Source of the DNA: an uncultured Eubacteriales bacterium
GTDB lineage: Bacteria; Bacillota; Clostridia; Oscillospirales; CAG-272
DNA length: 64,000 nt
Direction of reading: 5' to 3'
Assembly: GCA_934525675.1 (NCBI GenBank)
Contig: CAKSZH010000010.1
Coordinates: forward strand, 1 to 64,000
The first letter of the stretch is position 1. The number at the start of each line of letters is the position of its first letter. Below are positions 39,042-47,775 of the stretch, in pieces. The notes under the pieces are model-generated. The model saw only the letters and a list, made by a program, of their open reading frames with translations, did not search any database and was not told where the DNA came from. A program made the position numbers and the translations under genes.

Positions 39042-39749
39042 ATGAAAATCATTGAAAAGCTGAAAAACTTGTTTGAGGCATGGTTTCTCCGTCGGAAGCG
39101 GAAGGGCATTTTTTATGTCAACGGTCCGGACGTGCTCCCGGCGCCGCTGTCGCACGAGGAGGAGAGCGAGGCGATCTCCCGCCTGCCGGACGACGAGCGG
39201 GCAAGAAATCTTCTGGTCGAACACAACCTCCGTCTGGTGGTCTACATCGCCAAGCGGTTTGAAAATACCGGCGTCGGAATCGAGGACCTGATCTCCATCG
39301 GAACGCTCGGACTGGTCAAGGCAATCAACACATTCCGCGCAGACAAGAACATCAAACTCGCGACCTACGCATCCCGCTGTATCGAAAACGAAATCCTCAT
39401 GTTTCTGCGCAAAAAGGGCGGAAGCCGGTGCGAGGTCTCCATCGACGAGCCGCTCAATGTGGATTGGGACGGAAACGAACTGCTCCTCTCCGATGTGCTC
39501 GGAACCGATGAGGAAAACATCTCTTATGAATTGGAAAAGAGAGAGGAACGCCGCGTGATCCGGGAGGCGGTGGCGGGACTTGAGGAGCGCGAGCGCCTGA
39601 TTATCGAGCTTCGTTACGGGCTGTCCGGCAGACGGGAGATGACCCAGAAGGAGATCGCCGATCTCATGGGGATCTCCCAATCCTATATTTCCCGCCTTGA
39701 AAAAAAGATCCTCGCGGGTCTGCGCCGCGAGGTTGCGGGGAAGATCTGA
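39042..39749 (+). CDS. sigE: RNA polymerase sporulation sigma factor SigE
   Basis: Sigma-E drives early mother-cell gene expression in sporulation. The 235-aa protein includes the hydrophobic/basic pro-sequence (MKIIEKLKNLFEAW...), region 2 with LVEHNLRLVVYIAKRFENTG and EDLISIGTLGLVKAINTF, and the near-invariant SIDEPLNVDWDGNELLLSDV. The region 4 helix-turn-helix is TQKEIADLMGISQSYISRLE. ATG 39042 is 10 bases from GGAAGGAG; GTG 39036 is also possible. sigG, which commonly follows sigE, is absent; rpmE comes next under its own promoter. Confidence 0.96.
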   Translation: MKIIEKLKNLFEAWFLRRKRKGIFYVNGPDVLPAPLSHEEESEAISRLPDDERARNLLVEHNLRLVVYIAKRFENTGVGIEDLISIGTLGLVKAINTFRADKNIKLATYASRCIENEILMFLRKKGGSRCEVSIDEPLNVDWDGNELLLSDVLGTDEENISYELEKREERRVIREAVAGLEERERLIIELRYGLSGRREMTQKEIADLMGISQSYISRLEKKILAGLRREVAGKI

Positions 39750-39831
39750 TGCGTGCCGCCTCTCCGCATTGACCGGCGATGGCGGGAACATGACGGGACT
39801 GCGGTTTTTCTGACAAATTTCCGAAAACCTC

Positions 39832-39860
39832 TTGCAATCTGAGAAAACCTGTGATATAAT
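39832..39860 (+). promoter_or_regulatory. Sigma-A promoter of rpmE
   Basis: TTGCAA (39832-39837), 17-bp spacer, TATAAT (39855-39860). The leader contains a CCGATG/CATCGG hairpin (about 39876-39895). Confidence 0.87.
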
Positions 39861-39920
39861 ATCTTCTCGTGTACCGATGCCAACTTACATCGGAATTCAT
39901 CGAACGAGGTAAAATGTGTC

Positions 39921-40133
39921 ATGAAAGACGGAATCCATCCCAGCTACGAAAAGTGCATCATCAAGTGCGCGTGCGGCGAAACGGTTGAGACCAGATCCAC
40001 CAAGGGCGGAGAGATCCGCGTTGAAATTTGCTCGAAGTGCCATCCGTTCTTCACCGGCAAGCAGAAGTTTGTCGATGTCGGCGGTAAGGTTGATCGGTTC
40101 AAGAGAAGACTTGCAGCTTCCCAGAAGCAGTAA
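39921..40133 (+). CDS. rpmE: 50S ribosomal protein L31 (zinc form)
   Basis: L31 bridges the ribosomal subunits at the central protuberance. The 70-aa protein keeps all four zinc ligands (CACGET near 16-18 and CSKCHPFF near 37-40), so it is the C+ type that is replaced by RpmE2 under zinc limitation in many bacteria. The ending FTGKQKFVDVGGKVDRFKRR is family-typical. GAGGT lies about 11 bases before ATG 39921. The short leader hairpin could be an autoregulatory L31 leader; that is speculation. Terminator follows. Confidence 0.97.
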   Translation: MKDGIHPSYEKCIIKCACGETVETRSTKGGEIRVEICSKCHPFFTGKQKFVDVGGKVDRFKRRLAASQKQ

Positions 40134-40156
40134 TTTTTTCGGGGGAACCGGAGCAT

Positions 40157-40191
40157 AGGACAGGTCGTGCTGGGCGCGGTCTGTCCTTTTT
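40157..40191 (+). terminator. Terminator after rpmE
   Basis: The arms AGGACAG and CTGTCCT with an inner partially paired loop are followed by a T-run at 40187-40191. Confidence 0.75.
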
Positions 40192-40299
40192 CGTATGCGC
40201 GGGAAACGTGACCGCACGGCGGTCGGACCTGCGGGCGGTGAAATATCATCCACCGTTGCCCGCATGACGGCAAACGAGAGAAAGGCGGAATTTTTCATG

Positions 40300-41616
40300 A
40301 CGGAAACAATTCAGAATAAAAATACCGAAAACAAAATGACCGAGGGAAGCCGCGCGGTGCTGGTAGGCGCCGTCACACAGGGAACGACTACGGACGAAGT
40401 GGAAGCCGAACTGGAGGAGCTTTCGGGACTGCTTGACACCGCAGGCGGAATCGCCGTCGCGCGGGTGATCCAGAACCTGCAAACGCCCGATCCGCGAACC
40501 CTGATCGGCTCCGGCAAGGTCAAAGAAATTGCCGGACTCTGCAAAAACGAGGAGGCAGACCTCGTTGTCTTTGACGTGGAATTGTCTCCTTCGCAGATCA
40601 GAAATCTGGAAGAGGAGATCGGCGGGGATGTCCGCGTGATCGACCGCAGTATGCTGATCCTCGACATTTTCGCGCTCCACGCGACGACGGGCGAGGGCAA
40701 AATGCAGGTGGAACTGGCACAGCTCCAGTACACCGCGCCGCGTCTGACCGGAAACGGTAAAGATCTGTCGCGTCTCGGCGGCGGAATCGGCACGAGAGGC
40801 CCCGGCGAATCCAAGCTGGAGACCGACCGCCGACACATGAAGCGCCGCATGGAGGCGCTCCGCGCGGAACTGGATGATCTCGAACGCACGAGAAAAACCA
40901 TGCGTGCTTCGCGGGACAAGAGCGGCGTTCCAAAAGTCGCCATTGTCGGGTATACCAACGCTGGCAAGTCCACGCTGCTCAACCGACTGACGGGCGCGGG
41001 AATCCTCGCGGAGGATAAACTCTTTGCGACGCTGGACCCGACGACGAGAAAGTACACGCTTCCCGGCGGCGAGCGGATTCTGCTTTCCGACACGGTCGGA
41101 TTTATCCGCAAACTTCCGCACCATCTCATCAAGGCGTTCCGCTCCACACTCGACGAAGCGGTATATGCCGATATCCTTCTCGTTCTCGTGGACGCGTCCG
41201 ACCCGGAATACCGGGCGCACCTGAAGGTAACGGAGGAACTGCTTTCCGACCTCGGCGCGGGCGAGAAACCGACGCTGTTCGTCTTCAACAAATGCGACCG
41301 GACCAAGGAGCCGCCCGAATGCCCGTTCCCCAAAACCGAGGGCGTGGAGGTTGCGTATATCTCCGCGGCAACGGGAGAGGGCGTGGACGAAATGATCGCA
41401 AAGCTGACAACGCTTCTGCACGAGGGCAAGAAAAAGATCGTCTTCCGTATTCCCAACGCGGACGCGGGAGCGCTGAACACGCTTTACCGGAACGCAACGG
41501 TGGAAACTGTCGAATATACAGAGGACGGAATGCTTGTCACGGCGACGGTGGACGAAAAGACGCGCGGGATGCTCCGCCGCTTTGATCCGACTTACCCGGA
41601 GCCGGAACAATTCTGA
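40300..41616 (+). CDS. hflX: Ribosome-associated GTPase HflX
   Basis: HflX binds the 50S subunit, splits stalled or heat-damaged ribosomes and hydrolyses GTP/ATP. The 438-aa protein has the N-terminal HflX domain (about 25-185, with VFDVELSPSQIRNLE and the basic loop GPGESKLETDRRH). The G domain follows (about 205-370): G1 GYTNAGKST (about 215-223), G3 DTVGFIRKLPHHLI, G4 NKCD. ATG 40300 has AAAGGCGG upstream; earlier in-frame starts lack one. Confidence 0.96.
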   Translation, partial: TETIQNKNTENKMTEGSRAVLVGAVTQGTTTDEVEAELEELSGLLDTAGGIAVARVIQNLQTPDPRTLIGSGKVKEIAGLCKNEEADLVVFDVELSPSQIRNLEEEIGGDVRVIDRSMLILDIFALHATTGEGKMQVELAQLQYTAPRLTGNGKDLSRLGGGIGTRGPGESKLETDRRHMKRRMEALRAELDDLERTRKTMRASRDKSGVPKVAIVGYTNAGKSTLLNRLTGAGILAEDKLFATLDPTTRKYTLPGGERILLSDTVGFIRKLPHHLIKAFRSTLDEAVYADILLVLVDASDPEYRAHLKVTEELLSDLGAGEKPTLFVFNKCDRTKEPPECPFPKTEGVEVAYISAATGEGVDEMIAKLTTLLHEGKKKIVFRIPNADAGALNTLYRNATVETVEYTEDGMLVTATVDEKTRGMLRRFDPTYPEPEQF

Positions 41617-41803
41617 GTTTCCCCGATCCGATCGGATACATCCGGATTTCATCCGATCCCGGTCCGGGTTCCTTTGACCCTGTCCCGGTCCGGGTCACCC
41701 CCGGTTTTGCCCGGATTTCTTCCGACCCGGTGTGAGCCGGTTCCGGCTCTGCCGCGAATCCAATCCGAACGAGACCTTCCCACTTCCGAAAGGAGAAAAC
41801 AAG

Positions 41804-42442
41804 ATGGCGGACGAACAGAAACCGGAAACCTATACCACGCTCGGCGGCACCGCGGACGCGGAATATGAAGAAAAACGTTCCCTGTTCATCGGGCACGCGT
41901 CTCCCGCGCGTACCGAGGACGAGGCGAACGATTTCATCCGCCGCATGAAGAAGCAGTACGCCGACGCAACGCACAACGTGTCCGCTTATTATATCAAGGA
42001 TGGAATCTATGCGCGCTACTCGGATGACGGGGAGCCGCAGGGAACATCGGGGATGCCGGTGCTCGATGTGATCCGCAAATCGGGGGTCAATGACGCGGTG
42101 ATCGTGGTGACCCGGTATTTCGGCGGTACCCTGCTCGGGGCAGGCGGACTGGTACGGGCGTATTCGCACACGGCAAAGCTCGCTATGGAAGCGGCGGGAA
42201 TCGTGACCTACCAGAAGTACACGACCCTGACGCTCACCTGCTCCTATTCGGATTACGGGCGTTATCAGGCGGAGCTTCCGAAGTTCGGCGCCGTCCTTGA
42301 CGGAACGGATTTTTCCGACCGCGTGACGCTCTCGTTCGCCGTTCGGGGCACGGTTTTCCCCGCGCTCCGGGACAGAATCCGCGAGATGAGCGGCGGGCGG
42401 GACGAGCCGGATGTGACCGGCGAGCGGTACGATTACAGATAA
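41804..42442 (+). CDS. YigZ/IMPACT family protein
   Basis: The 212-aa protein has the UPF0029/IMPACT N-terminal domain (about 15-135) with the signature YSDDGEPQGTSGMPVLDVIR and VVTRYFGGTLLGAGGLVRAYS. A short C-terminal ferredoxin-like domain (DUF1949, about 140-200) follows. It is related to eukaryotic IMPACT, which regulates Gcn2, but the bacterial role is unclear. AAGGAG precedes ATG 41804. The preceding 187 bases contain short GC-rich repeats (two CCCGGTCCGGGT copies) and no clear promoter. Confidence 0.92.
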   Translation: MADEQKPETYTTLGGTADAEYEEKRSLFIGHASPARTEDEANDFIRRMKKQYADATHNVSAYYIKDGIYARYSDDGEPQGTSGMPVLDVIRKSGVNDAVIVVTRYFGGTLLGAGGLVRAYSHTAKLAMEAAGIVTYQKYTTLTLTCSYSDYGRYQAELPKFGAVLDGTDFSDRVTLSFAVRGTVFPALRDRIREMSGGRDEPDVTGERYDYR

Positions 42443-42571
42443 ACCCGCACGGCGGGAATGATACACAAACCTGCACGGAACGCGGGGAGAAACGGACTCG
42501 ACGACACGATGACCGCAACCGAACCCGAAATGATACAAACCTGCACGGGATGTGCGGAGAACGGAGGCGGA

Positions 42572-43048
42572 ATGGACCTGACTTTTCCGACCGACACGGG
42601 GAAAGTCAATTATCGTGTGGCGGCGCTGATGCTCCGGGAGAACCGGGTTCTTGCGATGAAAGACGACCGTTCGCCGTACTTTTACCTGCCGGGCGGCAGG
42701 GTACATATGGGTGAAGCGGCGGAGGATGCAATACTGCGCGAGCTGTCCGAGGAGCTTGGCGGCGACCGCTCCTTCCGGATTATTCGCCCGGTCTTTCTCG
42801 TGCAGCCCTTTTTTACGGACGATACGGACGGTGTGCCGTATCATGAGCTGTGCCTGTATTTTCTGATTGATTTCCGGGAAGCCGACTTTCCGGAGGGACA
42901 GTTTACCGGTCGGGAGGGGAATCGGGTTCACACGTTCCGTTGGCTGGCATCCGACCGCCTCGGCGAGGAGTATTTTTATCCGACCTTCCTGCAGAATGAA
43001 CTTTCCCGACTGCCGGATACGCTGACCCTGTGTACCGAGCGCGGGTAA
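42572..43048 (+). CDS. Nudix hydrolase
   Basis: The enzyme should cleave a nucleoside diphosphate linked to another moiety; the substrate is not readable. The 158-aa protein contains an intact Nudix box G-x5-E-x7-REL-x-EEL-G (about residues 39-61: GRVHMGEAAEDAILREL, then SEELGG). ATG 42572 follows GGAGGCGG; the frame is open upstream to 42458, where two imperfect copies of a ~38-bp sequence (42457-42495 and 42529-42566, sharing ACAAACCTGCACGG) precede the start. The C-terminal region HTFRWLASDRLGEEYFYPTF is common in this Nudix subgroup. Confidence 0.88.
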   Translation: MDLTFPTDTGKVNYRVAALMLRENRVLAMKDDRSPYFYLPGGRVHMGEAAEDAILRELSEELGGDRSFRIIRPVFLVQPFFTDDTDGVPYHELCLYFLIDFREADFPEGQFTGREGNRVHTFRWLASDRLGEEYFYPTFLQNELSRLPDTLTLCTERG

Positions 43049-43138
43049 GTGCAGACACCGCGACAGAGCGTCGCCGGACGGGACACCCGCACCTGAACAA
43101 TTTCCGTTTTCCCGGATATCCGGATGGGCACGGTATAG

Positions 43139-43168
43139 AGCACCGACAGTTTCTGCCGGTGCTTTTTT
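43139..43168 (+). terminator. Terminator after the Nudix gene
   Basis: AGCACCGACAG and CTGCCGGTGCT (one mismatch) with loop TTT are followed by six T. Confidence 0.85.
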
Positions 43169-43428
43169 ATGCAAAGTATGTTTTTCGGGGGGCTTGCCGG
43201 GGACTTTCCGCAACGTGCTTGCGGGTTACCGGGTTTGTCGGCGGACGCGATCGGTGCCTTAGAGCGTGTGCTACGGCTTTTTTGCTTCGCTTCCCGGAAT
43301 TTTTGCCCGATTTTCTGAAAAAATCAAAATTTTTTCGCAGAAAAAAAGGATTTTGCGATTTTTTTGCGTATCTTATAAGTGTAAAGGCTTTTCGGAATGT
43401 GTTTTTTGGGGGGAGGTGACCGGCTGTC
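43169..43428 (+). other. A/T-rich gap before dgt
   Basis: No gene is visible. The last ~120 bases are rich in T- and A-runs (a TTTTCTG/CGCAGAAAA hairpin near 43310-43348) and contain TATAAG at about 43374, which may be the -10 box of a weak dgt promoter. No convincing -35 is present at the right distance. Confidence 0.4.
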
Positions 43429-44439
43429 GTGGGAAATATCTGTGACGTGTTTTTGGAGCGGGAAAAAGAGTATCTTTCTCCCTATGCGTTTCTGACCTGT
43501 AACACGCGGGGCAGGGACAAGCCATACGTCCCCTGTACCAACCGGACGGAGTTTCAGCGCGACCGCGACCGCATCATCCACTCCTCGTCCTTCCGCCGGC
43601 TGATGAACAAGACCCAGGTGTTTCTGGCACCCGCGGGGGATCACTATCGTACCCGGCTGACGCACACACTGGAGGTCACGCAGATCGCGCGGATCATCGC
43701 GCGCGCGCTCCGGCTCAACGAAGACCTCACCGAAGCGGCGGCGCTCGGGCATGACCTCGGGCATACCCCGTTCGGACATGCGGGCGAGGAAGCCATGCAG
43801 CACCTCTATTCGCCGGATTTCACCCACTACAAGCAGAGTCTGCGCGTGGTGGAAAAGCTGGAGAAGGACGGCGAGGGGCTCAACCTGACGTGGGAGGTGC
43901 GGGACGGCATTCTCAACCACCAGGGGTCACATATGGCGTCCACCCTGGAAGGTGTGATCGTCAAGTTTGCCGACCGCATTGCGTACATCAACCATGACAT
44001 CGACGATGCCTGCCGCGCGGGGATCTTAACGGTGGAGGACATCCCGAAGGAACTGCGCGACGTGCTCGGGAACGGGCACAGCGAGCGTATCAATACCATG
44101 GTGACCTCGGTCATCGAAGCGAGTACCAATCAGCCGCAGATTGCCATGACCCCGAAGGTACAGGACGCGACGGACAAACTCCGCGAGTTTCTGTTCCGGA
44201 GAGTGTATCACGACTCCGCGGCAAAGTCCGAGGATGTCAAGGCAAAGGCTCTGCTCGGCAGACTGTTTGAATATTATGTCGCGCATCCCGAAGAAATGGA
44301 AGGAATCTACCGGCGGGAACTGGAATGGGAACCGGTGGAACGCTGTGTGTGCGATTTCGTGTCGGGCATGACCGACCGGTACGCCATCGCAACCTTCAAC
44401 GAGCTGTTCATTCCCAAGATCTGGAGGGACCGCAATTGA
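43429..44439 (+). CDS. dgt: dGTP triphosphohydrolase-like HD protein
   Basis: These HD-domain enzymes hydrolyse dGTP (or other dNTPs) to deoxynucleoside and triphosphate. The 336-aa protein shows the metal site residues in HTLEVTQIARII (His), ALGHDLGHTPFGHAGE (His-Asp) and KFADRIAYINHDIDDA (Asp). The N-terminal DRDRIIHSSSFRRLMNKTQV is the usual family signature. GGAGGTGA precedes GTG 43429. The stop overlaps the dnaG start, and the order dgt-dnaG-rpoD is conserved in many Firmicutes. Confidence 0.94.
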   Translation: MGNICDVFLEREKEYLSPYAFLTCNTRGRDKPYVPCTNRTEFQRDRDRIIHSSSFRRLMNKTQVFLAPAGDHYRTRLTHTLEVTQIARIIARALRLNEDLTEAAALGHDLGHTPFGHAGEEAMQHLYSPDFTHYKQSLRVVEKLEKDGEGLNLTWEVRDGILNHQGSHMASTLEGVIVKFADRIAYINHDIDDACRAGILTVEDIPKELRDVLGNGHSERINTMVTSVIEASTNQPQIAMTPKVQDATDKLREFLFRRVYHDSAAKSEDVKAKALLGRLFEYYVAHPEEMEGIYRRELEWEPVERCVCDFVSGMTDRYAIATFNELFIPKIWRDRN

Positions 44440-46226
44440 TCCCAAGAGAGATTATTGAAGAGATCCGCGACCGGAGCGACATCGAAGAGGTCATCGGCTC
44501 CTATGTGCGCCTCAAGCGCGCCGGATCGAATTTTAGCGGGCTTTGCCCGTTTCACAGCGAGAAATCGCCGTCGTTTACCGTGTTCCCGGCAACGAGGAGC
44601 TTTTACTGCTTCGGCTGCGGCGCGGGCGGCGATGTCATCACCTTCATCATGAAGGCGGAAAACCTCGATTACCCCGATGCCGTGGAATTTCTTGCGAACC
44701 GCGTCGGTGTCCGCATCCCGGAGGATGGTAGCGGACGTGGCGGCGCTGGCATTGAGCGCAAGCGGTTCTTTGAAATGAACCGCGAGGCGGCGAAGTTTTT
44801 CCATGCCTGCCTGCTCGATCCCACCATCGGCGCGGAAGGACTGCGGTATTTCCGCGAGGAGAGAAAGCTCTCCATGGCGACGGTCAATCATTTCGGGCTC
44901 GGGTACGCGCCGAACGATTTCGGCATGCTCCGGCAGTACCTCGGAAATAAGGGTTTCACCGATGAGGAACTGATTACCGGGTTCCTTTGCGGCAGAAGCA
45001 AAAAAACGGGAAAGCCGTTCGATTACTTCCGTAACCGTGTGATCTTCCCGATCATCGACGTGTCCGGAAACGTCATCGCCTTCGGCGGACGCGTGATGGA
45101 CGATTCCAAGCCCAAGTACCTGAACTCCTCGGATACCCCGGTGTTCAAGAAAAGCCGCAACCTGTTCGCGTTCAACTTTGCGCGCAAGCATTGCGCCGAA
45201 ACCATGATCCTCTGCGAGGGGTACATGGACGTGATCGCCCTGCACGCCGCCGGCTTTGAAAACGCGGTGGCAACGCTCGGTACCGCAATCACTGAGGAGC
45301 AGGCAAGACTGTTTGCCAAGAATACCAAAAAAGTCATCATCACTTATGACAGCGACGCGCCGGGGCAGACCGCGGCAAACCGTGCCCTGCGTCTCCTTGA
45401 CGATGTCGGCGTTGCGGTGCGCGTGCTCAAATTGCAGGGCGCCAAGGACCCCGACGAATTCATCAAGAAATTCGGCGCGGACAAGTTCCGGCAGGTTCTG
45501 GAGGGAAGCCGCACCGAATTTGAATACCGCCTTGACACCGTGCTCGGCAAATACAACGTTTCCGAGCCGGAGGGAAAGATCCGCGCGGCAAACGAGCTTT
45601 GCCAGCATATTGCGAATTTTTCGTCCCCCGTGGAACGCGAGGTATATATCGGGCAGGTCGCGGAAAAACTTGGATTGACTTCCGATGTGCTCAAAGCAAG
45701 CGTTGACCGGAATGTCAAGGCAAAGTACAAGGAATTCCGGGAAAGGGAAAGCAGAAATCTTCAGATGTCCGCGCTCAATATCGGCGACCGCGTCAACCCC
45801 GACGCGGCAAAGAATCTGCGCGCCGCCTCCGCGGAGGAAGCGGTTCTCGGTTTGCTTTTACTCTACCCGGAGTACCGCGACAGCGTCGTGTCCGGCAAAC
45901 GCGTATTGACCGAGGACGATTTCTTCACCGCGTTTGGCAAGCGTGTCTTTGCCCGGATTATGGAGCTGTGCCGGGAGGCGGGCGGATATTCCGACGTGTC
46001 CCTCGGCGAGACCTTCAACCCGGACGAAATGGGACGCATTCAGCGCATGATCCGCAGCCGCGCCGCGCTTTCGGAAAACGGGAGCGAGGTATTTGACGCG
46101 GCGATCGCGCTGCTCCGTGGCGAGCGGCAGAAGCGGGAGGAAGCCGAGAGCGGCGACCTTGCGTCCGCCATCGCGCGGTTACGTAAAAAATCACAGAATC
46201 AGGATACGGATAAACAACCTACATAA
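44436..46226 (+). CDS. dnaG: DNA primase DnaG
   Basis: DnaG makes RNA primers for leading- and lagging-strand replication. The 596-aa protein has the CHC2 zinc finger (CPFH about 38, then CFGCGAGGD about 58), a Toprim catalytic domain (about 250-340: ILCEGYMDVIAL; YDSDAPGQTAANRA) and a C-terminal helicase-binding region. TTG 44436 is chosen because GGAGG lies eight bases upstream and the codon overlaps the dgt stop (TTGA), which couples translation. Confidence 0.96.
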   Translation: MIPREIIEEIRDRSDIEEVIGSYVRLKRAGSNFSGLCPFHSEKSPSFTVFPATRSFYCFGCGAGGDVITFIMKAENLDYPDAVEFLANRVGVRIPEDGSGRGGAGIERKRFFEMNREAAKFFHACLLDPTIGAEGLRYFREERKLSMATVNHFGLGYAPNDFGMLRQYLGNKGFTDEELITGFLCGRSKKTGKPFDYFRNRVIFPIIDVSGNVIAFGGRVMDDSKPKYLNSSDTPVFKKSRNLFAFNFARKHCAETMILCEGYMDVIALHAAGFENAVATLGTAITEEQARLFAKNTKKVIITYDSDAPGQTAANRALRLLDDVGVAVRVLKLQGAKDPDEFIKKFGADKFRQVLEGSRTEFEYRLDTVLGKYNVSEPEGKIRAANELCQHIANFSSPVEREVYIGQVAEKLGLTSDVLKASVDRNVKAKYKEFRERESRNLQMSALNIGDRVNPDAAKNLRAASAEEAVLGLLLLYPEYRDSVVSGKRVLTEDDFFTAFGKRVFARIMELCREAGGYSDVSLGETFNPDEMGRIQRMIRSRAALSENGSEVFDAAIALLRGERQKREEAESGDLASAIARLRKKSQNQDTDKQPT

Positions 46227-46243
46227 ACGGAAAGGGAAAACCA

Positions 46244-47530
46244 ATGAGTGTAAAGAAGCAGGATATGCTGACCGAAGAGGATCGCGACGAGAGCGTCGTC
46301 CGCGAGGAAAACGAAGAGGCGGAGATCGCCGCAGAGAACCGCGCGCTTGACGGTGAGGACCGCGACGGAGGAAACGACGCGGACACGGATGTCCGGGAAG
46401 ACCGCGAAGAGAGTGCCGGAGAAGACACCCCCGCAGAGAAGGAAGAGAAAAAGGTCGATGTGGAGTCGCTGATCGAAAAGGGCAAGAAGGGCAACCTTTC
46501 CCCCGACGATCTGGACGAAGCCATCCAGGAGATGGACTACGACGTGGACAGCATCGACAAGCTGTACGAGCGGCTGGAGGACAACGGCATCGTCGTGACC
46601 GACAACGCGATCTCCAATGCGGAAATGAACGAAATCGAGTCCGAGGTCGAGAATTTCGGCGGCGGCGAAAATATGGAGCGGATTCTCGAACAGGAAGGTC
46701 TCTCCATTGACGACCCCGTGCGCCTTTACCTCAAGGAGATCGGCAGAGTTCCGCTGCTCAAGGGCGACGAAGAACTGGAGCTTGCCAAGCGCATGATGGA
46801 AGGCGACGAGGAAGCGAAGAACAAGCTGGTCGAAGCCAACCTCCGTCTCGTGGTCAGTATTGCCAAGCGGTACGTCGGGCGCGGCATGTTCTTCCTCGAC
46901 CTGATTCAGGAGGGCAACCTCGGTCTGATGAAAGCGGTTGATAAATTCGACTATACCAAGGGCTACAAGTTCTCCACTTATGCCACGTGGTGGATCCGTC
47001 AGGCAATCACGAGAGCCATCGCGGATCAGGCGAGAACCATCCGTATCCCCGTACACATGGTGGAAACCATCCATAAGGTGTCCCGTTATTCCCGTCAGAT
47101 GCTCCAGGAGCTCGGACGTGAGCCTACTCCGGAGGAGATCGGCGAGAAGATGGGCATGGGAGCGGACAAGATCCGCGAGATTCTCAAGATCGCGCAGGAC
47201 CCCGTGTCCCTGGAAACTCCGATCGGTGAGGAGGAGGACAGCCACCTCGGCGACTTCATTCCCGATGAGGATACTCCCGCTCCCGCGGATGCCGCGTCGG
47301 CAACCATTCTCCGCGAGGTCATCGAGCGCGAGCTGCACACCCTGACGCCGCGGGAAGAGCACGTTATCAAGCTGCGTTTCGGGCTTTACGACGGCAGATC
47401 CCGCACGCTGGAGGAGGTCGGCAAGGAGTTCAACATCACGCGTGAGCGTATCCGTCAGATCGAGGCGAAGGCGCTCCGCAAACTGCGTCACCCGAGCCGT
47501 GCGCGCCATCTGCGCGGATTCTTAGATTAA
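46244..47530 (+). CDS. rpoD: Primary RNA polymerase sigma factor RpoD/SigA
   Basis: This is the housekeeping sigma factor, consistent with the many TTGACA-TATAAT promoters seen here. The 428-aa protein has an acidic N-terminus (about 1-75, many Glu/Asp), region 1.2 (DDPVRLYLKEIGRVPLL) and region 2 with ANLRLVVSIAKRYVGRGM, the -10-reading helix around YKFSTYATWWIRQAITRAIA. Region 3 follows, then region 4 (TLEEVGKEFNITRERIRQIE) for the -35 box. It ends the dgt-dnaG-rpoD operon. Confidence 0.98.
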   Translation: MSVKKQDMLTEEDRDESVVREENEEAEIAAENRALDGEDRDGGNDADTDVREDREESAGEDTPAEKEEKKVDVESLIEKGKKGNLSPDDLDEAIQEMDYDVDSIDKLYERLEDNGIVVTDNAISNAEMNEIESEVENFGGGENMERILEQEGLSIDDPVRLYLKEIGRVPLLKGDEELELAKRMMEGDEEAKNKLVEANLRLVVSIAKRYVGRGMFFLDLIQEGNLGLMKAVDKFDYTKGYKFSTYATWWIRQAITRAIADQARTIRIPVHMVETIHKVSRYSRQMLQELGREPTPEEIGEKMGMGADKIREILKIAQDPVSLETPIGEEEDSHLGDFIPDEDTPAPADAASATILREVIERELHTLTPREEHVIKLRFGLYDGRSRTLEEVGKEFNITRERIRQIEAKALRKLRHPSRARHLRGFLD

Positions 47531-47644
47531 GATTTGTAAAAAAAATATGACGTACCGCGACCTGTTTTTGTGACATTCACAAAAAACGGATTTTCCCTTT
47601 TGGGCATATTGCCGCCTAATTGTGAACGCTGGGTTACGAACTGT

Positions 47645-47680
47645 TTTTCCCCGCTCCGGCAACCGCCGGAGCGGGGAAAA
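47645..47680. terminator. Strong hairpin between rpoD and the lipoprotein gene
   Basis: A 16-bp perfect stem, TTTTCCCCGCTCCGGC with its complement, has loop AACC. It is very stable but lacks a clear T-run after it, so its role as rpoD terminator is likely but not certain. Confidence 0.6.
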
Positions 47681-47686
47681 TCTGTC

Positions 47687-47715
47687 TTGACAGGGCGGGG
47701 GAAAAGTTGTAAAAT
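47687..47715 (+). promoter_or_regulatory. Sigma-A promoter of the solute-binding lipoprotein
   Basis: TTGACA (47687-47692), 17-bp spacer, TAAAAT (47710-47715). Confidence 0.82.
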
Positions 47716-47775
47716 ATAATACAGATTGATATATCTGTCCGGTATCGCGGACGGGAACGGGAGGACCGTGTAACC

